From Roseibacterium elongatum DSM 19469 (GTDB taxonomy: Bacteria > Pseudomonadota > Alphaproteobacteria > Rhodobacterales > Rhodobacteraceae): a DNA stretch of 64,000 nt. This document shows, in pieces, positions 9,032 to 18,958 of this stretch (position 1 is its first letter; each line of letters starts with the position of its first letter). Position numbers and translations under genes: made by a program. The DNA lies in NCBI RefSeq assembly GCF_000590925.1, contig NZ_CP004372.1, positions 444,001 through 508,000 on the forward strand, read 5' to 3'. A model generated the notes under the pieces. That model saw only the letters and a program-made list of their open reading frames with translations, was not told where the DNA came from and made no database searches.

Positions 9032-10678
9032 TCAAGCGGCCAGCTTGCCCGCCAGGCCGTCGGCGATCAGGTCCTTGGTCTCGTCGATGCCGTAAAGCGC
9101 GATGAAGCCGCCAAAGCGCGGACCCTGCGACGCGCCCAGAAGCACCTCGTAAAGCGCCGAGAACCAGCTGCGCAGCGGGTCGAACCCATGCGTCTTTCCG
9201 ATGGCGAAAACGATGGATTGCAGGAATTCATCATCGTGCCAGTCGACGGCGGGCAGCGCCACGTCCTTGCCTTCCTGCGCGTTCTTGCGGGCGATGACAT
9301 CCAGTGCGCGGTCCGCATCGCCGAGGCAGGCCGAAAGTTCCTCCATCGCCGCACATTCCTGATCGGTCGGCAGGCGGAAGGAGCGCGTCGGTTTGACGAA
9401 ATCATTGTAGTAGCGAATGGCAAAGCCCGCAGCCTGGTCAAGATCGGGGTTATGTTCGGGCGAGGCATCGGGCGCGTAGCGGCGGATGAAGCCCCAGAGC
9501 TTGTCCTTTTCCTCGGCCCCGGAGACGGACACGAGGTTCAGAAGCATCGCGAAGGGCACGACCATGGTCGACTCGGGCACGTTGTGGCCGTGGATGTGAT
9601 AGACGGGGTTGGCCAGACGCTGCGCGGTGTCCTGCTTGGCATAGGCGCGCAATTGCTGGTGGTATTCGTCCACCGCCTTGGGGATCACGTCGAAATAGAG
9701 CCGCTTGGCCGTTTTCGGCTTCAGGAACATGAAATAGCTCAAGGATTCGGTCGAGGCATAGGTCAACCATTCGTCGATCGAGATTCCGTTGCCGGAAGAT
9801 TTGGAGATCTTTTGTCCTGTCTCGTCGAGGAACAGTTCGTAGGTGAAATGCTCGGGCGCGGGATGGCCGAGGATCTCGCAGATCGCATCGTAGATCGGCG
9901 TGTTGGTCGAATGATCCTTTCCATACATCTCGAAATCGACGCCGAGCGCGGCCCAACGGGCGCCGAAATCGGGCTTCCATTGCAGTTTCACGTTGCCGCC
10001 CGTGACCGGCAGGGTCCATTCGCGCCCGTCCTCGTCATCGAAGGTGACGGTGTGGTCGGTCGCGTTCACCTCTTTCATCGGGACGTAGAGGACGCGGCCG
10101 GTTTCGGGGTGGATCGGCAGAAAGATCGAGTAGGTCTGGCGGCGTTCCTCGCGCAGCGATTTCAGCATCACCTTCATGATGTCGTCATAGCGTTCGGCGG
10201 CGCGTTTCAGCACCGTGTCGAACTGGCCCGAGCGGTAGAACTCGGTCGCGGAATAGAACTCGTACTCGAACCCGAAGGTGTCGAGGAAACGGCGCAGCAT
10301 GGCGTTGTTGTGGTCGCCGAAACTGTCATGGGTGCCGAACGGGTCGGGCACACTGGTCAGCGGCTTTTGCAGGTGCTCGCGCAGCATGTCCTGGTTGGGG
10401 ACGTTGCCGGGCACCTTGCGCATGCCGTCCAGATCGTCGGAAAAACAGATCAGCCGCGTGGGGATGTCCGAGATCACCTGAAACGCGCGGCGGATCATCG
10501 TGGTGCGCAGAACCTCGCCGAAGGTGCCGATATGCGGCAGACCCGAGGGGCCGTAGCCGGTTTCGAACAGCACGTAGCCCTTTTCGGGCGGCTGTTTTTC
10601 ATAGCGTTTCAGCACCGCGCGCGCCTCTTCGAAGGGCCAGGCCTTGGAGGTCATCGCGGCGTCACGCAGATCGGTCAT
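9032..10678 (-). CDS. lysS: Lysine--tRNA ligase, class I
   Basis: 548 residues. This is the archaeal-type class I enzyme that replaces the usual class II LysRS in many alphaproteobacteria; it charges tRNA-Lys in the cytoplasm. The Rossmann-fold signatures are both present: [13 protein letters not shown] (HIGH motif) near residue 45 and KISKSSGNG (KMSKS motif) near residue 280. Other family landmarks are [18 protein letters not shown] and GYGPSG. Length is normal. An in-frame ATG a few codons downstream ([10 protein letters not shown]) is an alternative start. A DUF4336 gene follows three bases downstream. Confidence 0.95.
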   Translation of the reverse strand: MTDLRDAAMTSKAWPFEEARAVLKRYEKQPPEKGYVLFETGYGPSGLPHIGTFGEVLRTTMIRRAFQVISDIPTRLICFSDDLDGMRKVPGNVPNQDMLREHLQKPLTSVPDPFGTHDSFGDHNNAMLRRFLDTFGFEYEFYSATEFYRSGQFDTVLKRAAERYDDIMKVMLKSLREERRQTYSIFLPIHPETGRVLYVPMKEVNATDHTVTFDDEDGREWTLPVTGGNVKLQWKPDFGARWAALGVDFEMYGKDHSTNTPIYDAICEILGHPAPEHFTYELFLDETGQKISKSSGNGISIDEWLTYASTESLSYFMFLKPKTAKRLYFDVIPKAVDEYHQQLRAYAKQDTAQRLANPVYHIHGHNVPESTMVVPFAMLLNLVSVSGAEEKDKLWGFIRRYAPDASPEHNPDLDQAAGFAIRYYNDFVKPTRSFRLPTDQECAAMEELSACLGDADRALDVIARKNAQEGKDVALPAVDWHDDEFLQSIVFAIGKTHGFDPLRSWFSALYEVLLGASQGPRFGGFIALYGIDETKDLIADGLAGKLAA

Positions 10679-10793
10679 CGTCTTTCACCCTGAAACTCGC
10701 GCGGGGCATCCATTCCCCTGCGTCCCCGCACCTATTGCGGGGCCAAGGCCGGGTCAATAAATACAGCGCAAGGCGAATTCAAGGAGCGTCGCA

Positions 10794-11213
10794 ATGCCAG
10801 ACCGCACAACCCTATCCCCCGAGGATGCCCTGGTGGCCATCATGGTGGCCGTTTCGGTCTCGGACGAGGCGATCCAGACCTCGGAACTGGTCAAGATCCA
10901 CGGGCTTGTGAACAACCTGCCGGTCTTTGCCGATTATGACGCGGATCATCTGAAAACGATGGCGACCCTGGTTTTCGACCTGTTCGAGGAAGAGGACGGG
11001 CTGGACGCGCTTTTCGGACTGGTGGAACAGGCCCTGCCCGACCGGCTGTATGAAACGGCCTATGCGCTGGCCTGTGACGTGGCCGCGGCCGACGGCCGGC
11101 TGGATCAGATCGAACTGCGGTTCCTGATGGAATTGCGCTATGCGCTCGATATCGATCGGCTGGCGGCGGCCGCCATCGAACGCGGCGCGCGGGCGCGGCA
11201 CATGACGCTGTAG
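10794..11213 (+). CDS. TerB-family (tellurite resistance TerB-like) protein
   Basis: 139 residues, all helical. Two repeats of the TerB pattern are seen: SPEDALVAIMVAVSVSDEAIQTSELVKI and ALACDVAAADGRLDQIELRFLMELR, each with an acidic helix-capping motif that in relatives can bind metal. The true role of this single-domain family in alphaproteobacteria is unknown, and there is no other ter gene in the window, so a tellurite phenotype should not be assumed. A good Shine-Dalgarno (AAGGAGCG) precedes the ATG. Confidence 0.85.
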   Translation: MPDRTTLSPEDALVAIMVAVSVSDEAIQTSELVKIHGLVNNLPVFADYDADHLKTMATLVFDLFEEEDGLDALFGLVEQALPDRLYETAYALACDVAAADGRLDQIELRFLMELRYALDIDRLAAAAIERGARARHMTL

Positions 11214-11319
11214 GTCACACGCGGCAGAATGCTGCACCGCAGCGATTGACGTGGGTCAAGGCGTGTCCGACGATGGCGGCACACCCTGAGCGCATCCGCC
11301 CCAGCCCCGGACCCATGTC

Positions 11320-13131
11320 ATGTCAGACCCTGCACCGACCCCCCTTCCGACCAAGGCCGCCCTGCCCGCCCCACGCCCGCAGCCCCGCCTGCCCGCGGCG
11401 CCCCCGCGCCCGGCCAGCCACAGCTACGATACGCTGGACCGGGCCACGCGCGCCGCATTGGCGCGGATGACCGGGGGCGTGTCGCCCTTTGCCTTGCTGG
11501 AATCCTGGACCGATTGGGCGGTGCATCTCAGCCGCGCGCCGGGGCGGCAGATGGCCTTGGCCGAACACGCCGCCGAAAACGCGGTAAAGCTGGGGGCCTA
11601 CACGCTGCGCGCCCTGACCGAGGAAGGGCACCCCCCCGCCCCGTTCGCGCCGAAGGCCTATGATCACCGGTTCACGCATCCGTCATGGCAGAAACTGCCC
11701 TATGCGCTGTGGCAACAAAGCTTTCTGGCCACGCAGGATTGGTGGGACATGGCCACCGGACGAATCCGCGGCCTGCGCCCCGACAATGCCGATCGCGCCC
11801 GTTTCATCGCGCGCCAGACGCTCGACCTGTTTTCGCCGGCGAACTTTCCGTGGATGAACCCGCAGATCATCGAAGAAACGATCCGGCAGGACGGCAGGAA
11901 CATCGCCGACGGCGCGGAACACTATTTCGAAGACCTGATGCATATCCTGACGCAAGAGCATCAGAGCCAGCCCGAAGGATACCGCGTGGGCGAGGATCTG
12001 GCCGCAACACCGGGCAAGGTCGTGATGCGCAACGAGATCTGCGAATTGATCCAGTACGCGCCCGAGACCGAAACGGTGAAATCCGAGCCGGTGCTGATCG
12101 TGCCGGCCTGGATCATGAAATACTATATCCTCGACCTGTCGCCCCATAACTCGATGGTGCGCTACCTGGTCGAACAGGGCTTTACCGTCTTCATGCTGTC
12201 CTGGCGCAACCCCGGCGCCGAGATGGCCGATCTGGGCCTCGACGATTACCGCCGGATGGGCGTGATGGCCGCGCTGGACGCGATCAGCGCCATCGTGCCG
12301 GGGCAAAAGGTGCATGCCAATGGCTACTGCCTGGGCGGGACGCTCTTGTCGATCGCGGCGGCGACCATGGCGCGCGATGGCGACGACCGGCTGGCCTCGG
12401 TCACGCTGATGGCGGCGCAGACCGATTTCGCCGAAGCGGGCGAATTGCTGCTGTTCACCGACGAGTCGCAGGTCGCCTTCATCGAGGATCTGATGTGGGA
12501 TCAGGGCTATCTGGACCGGCCGCAGATGACGCGCACCTTCGCCACGATGCGGGCCGAGGACCTGATCTATTCGCGCGCGGTGCAGCGCTATTTCCTGGGC
12601 CGGCCCGACATGCCCAGCGATCTGGGCGTGTGGAACAACGACACCACGCGGATGCCGGCCCGGATGCATGCCGAATACCTGCGCGGTCTGTTCCTGGAAA
12701 ACCGTTTGACGGCGGGGCGTTACGCGGTTGACGGCCGGGTGATCGCGCTCAAGGACATCAAGGCCCCCATGTTCGTCGTCGGCACCGAGAACGATCACAT
12801 CGCGCCTTGGCGGTCTGTCTACAAGGCCAAGCTGTTCACCGATGGCGATTTCCGGTTCTGCCTGGTCAAGGGCGGCCACAATGGCGGCATCGTCAGCGAG
12901 CCCGGCCACCCGCGCAAGCATTACCGCCTGGGCCATCGCGAACCCGGTGCCTTCTACATGGACCCCGATACTTGGCTGGCCGATCACGACCCGATTCCGG
13001 GCAGCTGGTGGATCGCCTGGGCCGATTGGCTGGCCGAACAATCCAGCGGCGAGGGGCCACCCCCCGCCATGGGGGCCGACGGCCATGCCCCGATCTGCGA
13101 CGCCCCGGGCGACTACGTGCATCAGGTCTAG
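11320..13131 (+). CDS. phaC: Class I poly(3-hydroxyalkanoate) synthase
   Basis: 603 residues. It polymerises (R)-3-hydroxyacyl-CoA into PHA at the granule surface. The catalytic triad is visible: Cys337 in the lipase-like box GYCLGG, Asp492 in TENDHIAPW and His520 in KGGHNGG. The N-terminal PhaC_N domain is recognised from WWDMATG and FSPANFPWMNPQII, and the alpha/beta-hydrolase core from PVLIVPAWIMKYYILDL. Residues 1-40 are Pro/Ala-rich and look disordered. No phaA, phaB, phaP or phaR lies nearby, so the gene is unlinked from the rest of the PHA pathway. Confidence 0.93.
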   Translation: MSDPAPTPLPTKAALPAPRPQPRLPAAPPRPASHSYDTLDRATRAALARMTGGVSPFALLESWTDWAVHLSRAPGRQMALAEHAAENAVKLGAYTLRALTEEGHPPAPFAPKAYDHRFTHPSWQKLPYALWQQSFLATQDWWDMATGRIRGLRPDNADRARFIARQTLDLFSPANFPWMNPQIIEETIRQDGRNIADGAEHYFEDLMHILTQEHQSQPEGYRVGEDLAATPGKVVMRNEICELIQYAPETETVKSEPVLIVPAWIMKYYILDLSPHNSMVRYLVEQGFTVFMLSWRNPGAEMADLGLDDYRRMGVMAALDAISAIVPGQKVHANGYCLGGTLLSIAAATMARDGDDRLASVTLMAAQTDFAEAGELLLFTDESQVAFIEDLMWDQGYLDRPQMTRTFATMRAEDLIYSRAVQRYFLGRPDMPSDLGVWNNDTTRMPARMHAEYLRGLFLENRLTAGRYAVDGRVIALKDIKAPMFVVGTENDHIAPWRSVYKAKLFTDGDFRFCLVKGGHNGGIVSEPGHPRKHYRLGHREPGAFYMDPDTWLADHDPIPGSWWIAWADWLAEQSSGEGPPPAMGADGHAPICDAPGDYVHQV

Positions 13132-13185
13132 GCGTCGTCCGGCCTTGACCGCGACAGGCCCGCGCGCCTACCCCTATGGGTGATG

Positions 13186-13353
13186 GTGCCCCGCATCGCG
13201 TGCGGGGTGAAAAGGGAATGCGGTGCGGGGCCCTGCCCCAAGTCCGCGACTGCCCCCGCAACTGTAGGCGGCGTGCCCCCCCCGAAATGCCACTGGGCCG
13301 AAAGGTCCGGGAAGGCCGGGGGCGCAAAACTCCGCAAGTCAGGAGACCTGCCA
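13186..13353 (+). ncRNA. Cobalamin (B12) riboswitch
   Basis: The classical conserved blocks occur in order: GGTGCC, GTGAAAAGGGAATGCGGTG, CGACTGCCCCCGCAACTGTA, CCACTGGG, GGGAAGG, and the B12 box CGCAAGTCAGGAGACCTGCC. The element ends about 50 bases before the start codon of the small gene at 13405, as expected for control by adenosylcobalamin of that gene's expression (by termination or by hiding the ribosome-binding site). Confidence 0.95.
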
Positions 13354-13404
13354 TCGTCCATTCACCCAAGCCCGGGCGGGGTGCCCCGGAACAGGAGACA
13401 TGCG

Positions 13405-13779
13405 ATGATCTGGTCCGACGAGACCCATTCCTATCAAGCCACCATGTGCCCGCGGATCGGCAAGGCCTGCCCCGAGGCGGCGTGCCTGGTCGCGCAACTG
13501 GCCCGCAGCGTGGCCGAGGCCCGTGCGTTCACGCAACCCGATTTCGAGGTCGCGGGCTTTGGCCGCCTTGAGGGCTGCAGCGATACCTGTAGTGCGCGGT
13601 TCATCGCGACGCATGCGCGCGTGCGCCTGTTCTGCGGCGTCGAGGCCGACAGCGCCATGGCCCCGCTGGACGCCCTGGCCGATGCGATGTTCGGGGCGGC
13701 AGGGCATGGTGGCCCGGTATCGGCGGCGGCCCTGCCACAGCGGCCGCTGGCGCTGCTCGAAGCGCGCCCGACCGCCTGA
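13405..13779 (+). CDS. B12-riboswitch-controlled small Cys-rich protein
   Basis: 124 residues, ATG at 13405 with Shine-Dalgarno ACAGGAGAC. Cysteines are spaced as TMCPRIGKACPEAAC near residues 15-28 and as LEGCSDTCSARF near residues 57-66, followed by VRLFCGVE. The arrangement and the short alpha/beta pattern resemble small thioredoxin-like [2Fe-2S] ferredoxins such as the DUF1636 group, but this is inference. Its only visible regulation is the cobalamin riboswitch directly upstream, which points to cobalt or cobalamin metabolism or to a B12-independent substitute function. No other cob gene is near. Confidence 0.7.
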   Translation: MIWSDETHSYQATMCPRIGKACPEAACLVAQLARSVAEARAFTQPDFEVAGFGRLEGCSDTCSARFIATHARVRLFCGVEADSAMAPLDALADAMFGAAGHGGPVSAAALPQRPLALLEARPTA

Positions 13780-13807
13780 TGCCCGCCCCCGACGCCCACC
13801 GGTCTGT

Positions 13808-15301
13808 TCAGGCGTAGACGGCGCCCCAGCGCTCGATCAGCGCCTGTTGCAACCGTTTGGCGCGGCCATTGTAGCTGCGGCCGCCGGGCGGGCGCTCCAT
13901 CTGGGCCTGGGTCAGGGCGGCGCGGCGGTCGAGATCGGCGCAGAAGATCGCAAAGGCCAGATCGCGCCCCGTGGGCAGACGCACATAGCCCGCCAGCGAC
14001 GACACGAAGTTCAGCGTGCCGGTCTTGGCCACCACCGACAGGGGGTGATCCGGTATCGCATTCCCCGCATCGTCCCGCATCGGGATGTCCTTCATCAGGT
14101 CGCGCAACAGGCCGTTCGGCCCTGCGGTGACAAGGGCGCTGGTCATGTCCTGCGGGCGCAGGCGGCTGTCGACGCCCAGGCCGGAATGATCGACGAAGCG
14201 CGCGTGACGCGCGCCCAGACGGTCCTCCATCCAGGCCGCCATTTCGGCCCCGCTTTCGGCCAGACTGGCCGGGCGCACGCCCCCCGCCTGCGTGGCCAGC
14301 AGGCCCACGACCTCGGCCGTCAGGTTGGTGGACCAGCGCATCATGCCGCGCAGAATATCCTCGAGCGGATCCGAGACATGTTCGGCTAGCACAGCGGCCC
14401 CCATCGGGGCGCTTTCCGAGAAGGCCGGGCCATCCAGAACGATGCCGTAGCTGCGCGCCAGCGTCTGGAAAACCTCGGCCACATAGACGGCGGGCCGCCG
14501 CGTCGGCAGCCAGCGCGCCCCGCCATTGCCCAGGGCGCCGCGCGCCACGGTCCAGACGTCGCGCGCATCGGTGGCCTCGAAGGTGTAGACGGGGAAATCG
14601 CGGTCCTCGACGGTCATTTGCGAGGATTGCACGCCGGGCGAATAGCTGGACGACCGCGCCTGCATCGTGACCGCGTAATCGCCGTTTTCGCGCGTCCATT
14701 CGAAATGGACACGGTTGAAGTTGAGGTTCAGTGCCGAAATCGACGGGTTGTAGCCGGCATGCGGCAACTGGCCCGGATCGATCTGATAGATGAAAGGCAG
14801 CGCATCGGTGGCCAGCCGCAACTGCCCCGTGACCTCGCGCACGCCGGCATCGGCCAGCGCGCCGGCCATCCCTGCCAACGCGTCGGTATCGAAGACAGGG
14901 TCGCCCGACCCCACAAGCCACAGATCGCCATCGAGACGGCCATCGGTCAGAGTGCCATCGGTCACCAGCCGCGTGCGAAACCGGTATCCCGGCCCCAGCC
15001 GGTCGAGCGCATAGGCCGTGGTGACCGCCTTGGCCACCGAGGCCGGCGGCAGGCCGAACAGGGGATGGGCCACTTCCAGCATCCGGCCGGTCGCGGCATC
15101 GGCCACGGCGAACCCGACCCGCCCCCCGAGCTCGGCGCGCGCGATCAGATCGGCGGCCTCGGGGATGGAGCGTTCGAAAATCCCGTCCGGCCGGATCAGC
15201 GGACGCAGGGACCTGTCGGGCGCGCCGGCAAAGGCACCACCCGCAACGGTGCTGCCCATCGCGGCAACCGCCCCGTTCAAGAATGCGCGTCTCGAAACCA
15301 T
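13808..15301 (-). CDS. dacB: D-alanyl-D-alanine carboxypeptidase/endopeptidase (PBP4 type)
   Basis: 497 residues, peptidase family S13. The protein trims or opens peptidoglycan cross-links in the periplasm. All three active-site motifs are present: SVAK (nucleophile Ser88, Lys91), STN in MRWSTNLTAE, and KTG in VAKTGTLNF near residue 424. The N-terminus SRRAFLNGAVAAMGSTVAGG is a twin-arginine-like signal peptide. The large insertion typical of the S13 family (residues ~115-290) is present. The gene is monocistronic and converges with the B12-controlled gene. Confidence 0.92.
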   Translation of the reverse strand: MVSRRAFLNGAVAAMGSTVAGGAFAGAPDRSLRPLIRPDGIFERSIPEAADLIARAELGGRVGFAVADAATGRMLEVAHPLFGLPPASVAKAVTTAYALDRLGPGYRFRTRLVTDGTLTDGRLDGDLWLVGSGDPVFDTDALAGMAGALADAGVREVTGQLRLATDALPFIYQIDPGQLPHAGYNPSISALNLNFNRVHFEWTRENGDYAVTMQARSSSYSPGVQSSQMTVEDRDFPVYTFEATDARDVWTVARGALGNGGARWLPTRRPAVYVAEVFQTLARSYGIVLDGPAFSESAPMGAAVLAEHVSDPLEDILRGMMRWSTNLTAEVVGLLATQAGGVRPASLAESGAEMAAWMEDRLGARHARFVDHSGLGVDSRLRPQDMTSALVTAGPNGLLRDLMKDIPMRDDAGNAIPDHPLSVVAKTGTLNFVSSLAGYVRLPTGRDLAFAIFCADLDRRAALTQAQMERPPGGRSYNGRAKRLQQALIERWGAVYA

Positions 15302-15455
15302 TTGGTCAAATATCCATAACTTGCCGAGAGGTTAAGCAGACAGGCGGATTCGTCTCAAGCCCTGCCCATTGCGGCGATCGCCGCCATGGCGCAGCCGCCG
15401 CCTTGGCAAGAGCGTGTGTTTCCGACGCCCTGTCAACGCGATAAGGGCGGTGGCC

Positions 15456-15935
15456 ATGCCGTCAGACAGGGCGCGCGCGCGGGCTTTGATGACGCTGGCC
15501 TTGGCGCTGGTCCATGCCGGGGGCTTGGCGGGAAAGCTGCGGATCGGCGGCGACGGGGTGGTGCCCCACTGGCTGGCGTTCAGCCGATTCGCCCTTGGCG
15601 CGGCGTGCCTGCCGCGGGACTGGCGCGTCTGGCTGCGCCGGCGGGCAGTCACGGGGGATATCGCCCCGATCCGGGCAAGGCGACGGACCGACCCGAGCGC
15701 AAACGGGGTCGCTGCGGTCTTTATCGGGCTCATCCTGTCCGGCCTCCTGTCCATATGGCTGCGGCGCGGCCCGGCCTTGTGGGGCGGCTCGGGCTGATCC
15801 GCATCGGTTTCCTTTGCGTCACTTTGGGTGCGAAACCGGGCTTTGGCATGACGCCGGGTGCGGGCATTGCGGTGCTGGCAGGGATTTTCCGTGGCGGCTT
15901 CCTGACCGGGTCGCGCCGGGTCGCGGGCGTGACGC
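15456..15935 (+). pseudogene. Possible remnant of an EamA/DMT-family transporter
   Basis: Starting at 15456 the frame gives LMTLALALVHAGGLAGKL and HWLAFSRFALGAACLPRDWR, which resembles the first two helices of drug/metabolite transporters. Further on, in another frame, LIRIGFLCVTLGAKPGFG and GAGIAVLAGIFRGGFLTGSR resemble a later helix pair. The pieces are out of frame with each other and most of the usual ten helices are missing. The resemblance is weak and comes from helix pattern rather than strict motifs, so this is a tentative call; the alternative is plain intergenic sequence. Confidence 0.4.
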
Positions 15936-16546
15936 TACCACTCGCCACGTTCGCGGATCTCGGTCGAGGACAGATCGACCATGGGCAGATTCAGAAAGCA
16001 CCAGGCGGGGGTCCGGGCATAGGCCAGGACAGGCGCTGCCGAGGCGGGCCGTTTCGCCGCGCGATAGATCTGCGCCGCCTTGGCCGTGCGTGCCGAGATG
16101 CGCTGACCCGGACGGGCCAACACCCCGATGGGCACGTTTTCCATGATCCAGCGCCAGTGCTGCCAGCGGTGAAACTGCGCGAGGTTGTCGGCCCCCATCA
16201 GCCAGACGAACCGCACACCGGGCGCGCGTGCAAAGAGTGCCGCCAGCGTTTCGGCTGTGTAGCGGGTGCGCAGATGCGCCTCGATATCGGTGACGTCGAT
16301 GCGCGGATGATCGACCAATGCACGGGCCGCCTGCATCCGCCGATCCAGCGGCGCGGGGCCATTTTCCTTGAGCGGATTGCCGGGGCTGACCAGCCACCAC
16401 AGCCGGTCGAGGTCAAATCGCTTCAGCGCCTCGCGGCTGACATGCAGATGCCCGGCATGGGGTGGATCGAACGACCCCCCAAAAAGCCCGATCACCTGTC
16501 CGGGCGCGGTATATGGCATCACATGACGCTGCATCGCCTGCCCCAT
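15935..16546 (-). CDS. nadD: Nicotinate-nucleotide adenylyltransferase
   Basis: About 203 residues. It transfers AMP from ATP to nicotinate mononucleotide in NAD synthesis. The nucleotidyltransferase signature [17 protein letters not shown] (GxFxPxHxxH) is near the N-terminus, [16 protein letters not shown] and [16 protein letters not shown] follow, and the ISSTxIR-type motif appears as [14 protein letters not shown] at the very end. In-frame ATGs at 16546, 16534 and 16519 are all possible starts; none has a strong Shine-Dalgarno. The longer frame upstream is not conserved coding sequence. Confidence 0.92.
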   Translation of the reverse strand: MGQAMQRHVMPYTAPGQVIGLFGGSFDPPHAGHLHVSREALKRFDLDRLWWLVSPGNPLKENGPAPLDRRMQAARALVDHPRIDVTDIEAHLRTRYTAETLAALFARAPGVRFVWLMGADNLAQFHRWQHWRWIMENVPIGVLARPGQRISARTAKAAQIYRAAKRPASAAPVLAYARTPAWCFLNLPMVDLSSTEIRERGEW

Positions 16547-16642
16547 AAAGGGTTTGGCCCGCGCGCGGAAGGTCCGGCGCGCGTTGACATCTGCGGGATG
16601 GACGCGAAGGTGGGATACCAATCCCTTTGGTCCGGAGTTTTC

Positions 16643-17174
16643 ATGACGCGCCTTTCGCTTTCCGCCCTTGCCCTGTCGCTGTGCCTGGCCGCCCCCCTCG
16701 CAGGCCGATCCCGCCGCGGATGCCCGCCGCATTGCCGAATTGACCCTGACCGAAGAGATGTTCGCCGCGGTCATGAGTTCGCAGGCGCCGATCATCGCCT
16801 CGGCGCTGCAGAACAACCTGCGCATGCAGGGGATCGACCTTTCCGATCCGCAACGCTTTACCGAGATCCTGACCGAGGAGATGCTGGCCGAGTTCACCAC
16901 CCGCATGCGGGCGGAAACCGCGCCGCTCTATCTGAATGCCTTTTCCCCCGAGGATCTGGCCGGGATCGTCGCCTTCTACGAGTCAGAGACCGGCCGCGCC
17001 CTGTTGGCCGCCACCCCGATGCTGACACAACAAGGCGCGGTGATTGGCGGACGCGTCGGGACGGAACTGGGCCAGACGCTCGGACCGCGCATCGCCGCGC
17101 GTCTGCAGGCCGAAGGCATCCAGTTGACCACCGACCCGGCGATGAACCAGCGCCTGATCGACAGCCTGCGCTGA
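16643..17174 (+). CDS. DUF2059 domain-containing exported protein (frame break in C6 run)
   Basis: The signal peptide [18 protein letters not shown] starts at 16643 after a CCGGAG site. The mature part [20 protein letters not shown] continues in another frame. Adding one C to the six-C run at 16692-16697 joins the two cleanly. The DUF2059 core is recognised from [38 protein letters not shown], and [20 protein letters not shown]. The family is periplasmic, helical and of unknown function. The break is most likely a homopolymer error. Confidence 0.8.
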
Positions 17175-17299
17175 GCGCGCCCTGCCCCGGAGCCGGTGGT
17201 TCGGTGACGGGGGCCAATTCGGCCTTTCCTGCGATTGCCCATCCCGCGCGGCATGGCTACATACGTCCAAACCCTGACTTTCAGCGAGCGGAGCTACGC

Positions 17300-18955
17300 A
17301 TGGCCTCCTACCAATACGTCTATCACATGGATGGCGTCTCCAAGACATATCCCGGCGGCAAGAAATGCTTCGAAAACATCCGTCTGAGCTTCCTTCCCGG
17401 CGTGAAGATCGGCGTCGTGGGCGTGAACGGCGCGGGCAAATCCACGCTGCTGCGCATCATGGCCGGCTGGGACAAGGATTTCACCGGCGAGGCCTGGGCC
17501 GCCGAGGGCGCGCATGTGGGCTACCTTCCGCAGGAACCGCAGCTGGACGAAAGCCTGACGGTGCGCGAGAACGTGATGCTGGGCGTGGCCGATAAGAAGG
17601 CCAAGCTGGACCGGTTCAACGAGCTGGCGATGAACTACAGCGACGAAACCGCCGACGAGATGGCGCAGTTGCAGGACGAGATCGACAGCAACAACCTGTG
17701 GGATCTCGACAGCCAGATCGACGTCGCGATGGAGGCGCTGCGCTGCCCCCCCGACGATGCCAGCCCTGCCAACCTGTCGGGCGGTGAGGCGCGCCGAGTC
17801 GCGCTGTGCAAGCTGCTGCTCGAAGCGCCCGACATGCTGCTCTTGGACGAGCCGACCAACCACCTGGACGCGGAAACGATCGCGTGGCTGCAACAGCATC
17901 TGATAGACTACAAGGGCACCTGCCTGATCGTCACCCATGACCGCTATTTCCTGGATGACATCACCGGCTGGATCCTGGAGTTGGATCGCGGCCGCGGCAT
18001 TCCCTACGAGGGGAATTATTCAAGCTGGCTGGAGCAGAAGGCCAAGCGGCTTGAACAGGAAGCGCGCGAGGACAAGTCCAAGCAGAAGACGCTGGAGCGT
18101 GAGCTGGAATGGATCCGCGCCGGTGCCAAGGCGCGGCAGGCCAAGCAAAAGGCCCGGATCAACGCCTATGAGGAACTGGCCAGCCAGTCCGAGCGCGAAA
18201 AGGTCACGCGCGCTCAGATCGTCATCCCCAACGGCCCGCGCCTGGGCAACCGGGTGATCGAGGTCGAGAACCTGAAAAAGGGCTATGGCGACACGCTCTT
18301 GATCGAGGATCTGACCTTTTCCCTGCCGCCGGGCGGGATCGTCGGCGTGATCGGCCCGAACGGCGCGGGGAAATCCACGCTGTTCCGCATGCTTACCGGG
18401 CAGGAACAGCCCGATGACGGCACGCTGGAATACGGCGACACGGTGAAACTGTCCTACGTGGACCAGTCGCGCGATGCGCTGGATGCCGACAAGACCGTCT
18501 GGGAAGAGATCTCGGGCGGGGCCGAGGTGATCGAACTGGGCGACGCGACGATGAATTCGCGCGCCTATTGCTCGGCCTTCAACTTCAAGGGCGGTGACCA
18601 GCAGAAGAAGGTCGGCCTGCTTTCGGGCGGGGAACGCAACCGCGTGCATATGGCCAAGCTGCTGAAATCGGGCGGCAATGTCCTGCTGCTCGACGAGCCG
18701 ACCAACGACCTAGATGTCGAGACCCTGCGCGCGTTGGAAGACGCGCTGGAGAATTTCGCGGGCTGCGCCGTGATCATCAGCCACGACCGCTTCTTCCTCG
18801 ACCGTCTGTGCACCCATATCCTTGCTTTCGAGGGCGAGGCGCATGTGGAGTGGTTCGAGGGCAATTTCGAGGATTACGAGGAAGACAAGAAGCGTCGCCT
18901 CGGCCCGGATGCGCTGGAGCCCAAGCGGGTGAAGTACAAGAAGTTCGTGCGGTAG
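17300..18955 (+). CDS. ettA: Energy-dependent translational throttle protein EttA
   Basis: 551 residues, the standard length of this ABC-F protein, which binds the ribosomal E site and gates the first steps of elongation according to ATP level. There are two ABC cassettes: Walker A GVNGAGKST at residues 41-49 and GPNGAGKST near 353-361, signatures LSGGEARR and LSGGERNR, and Walker B LLLDEPTNHLD and LLLDEPTNDLD. There are no membrane segments. The arm/linker between cassettes is Lys/Glu-rich. The start at 17300 gives the canonical MASYQYVYHMDGVSK N-terminus. Confidence 0.97.
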   Translation: MASYQYVYHMDGVSKTYPGGKKCFENIRLSFLPGVKIGVVGVNGAGKSTLLRIMAGWDKDFTGEAWAAEGAHVGYLPQEPQLDESLTVRENVMLGVADKKAKLDRFNELAMNYSDETADEMAQLQDEIDSNNLWDLDSQIDVAMEALRCPPDDASPANLSGGEARRVALCKLLLEAPDMLLLDEPTNHLDAETIAWLQQHLIDYKGTCLIVTHDRYFLDDITGWILELDRGRGIPYEGNYSSWLEQKAKRLEQEAREDKSKQKTLERELEWIRAGAKARQAKQKARINAYEELASQSEREKVTRAQIVIPNGPRLGNRVIEVENLKKGYGDTLLIEDLTFSLPPGGIVGVIGPNGAGKSTLFRMLTGQEQPDDGTLEYGDTVKLSYVDQSRDALDADKTVWEEISGGAEVIELGDATMNSRAYCSAFNFKGGDQQKKVGLLSGGERNRVHMAKLLKSGGNVLLLDEPTNDLDVETLRALEDALENFAGCAVIISHDRFFLDRLCTHILAFEGEAHVEWFEGNFEDYEEDKKRRLGPDALEPKRVKYKKFVR

Positions 18956-18958
18956 ATT

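Noticed and set aside
15386..17299. A 638-codon N-terminal extension of EttA
   Set aside because: The frame is open only by composition; EttA has its standard start and length at 17300, and nadD (opposite strand) and the DUF2059 gene occupy the region.
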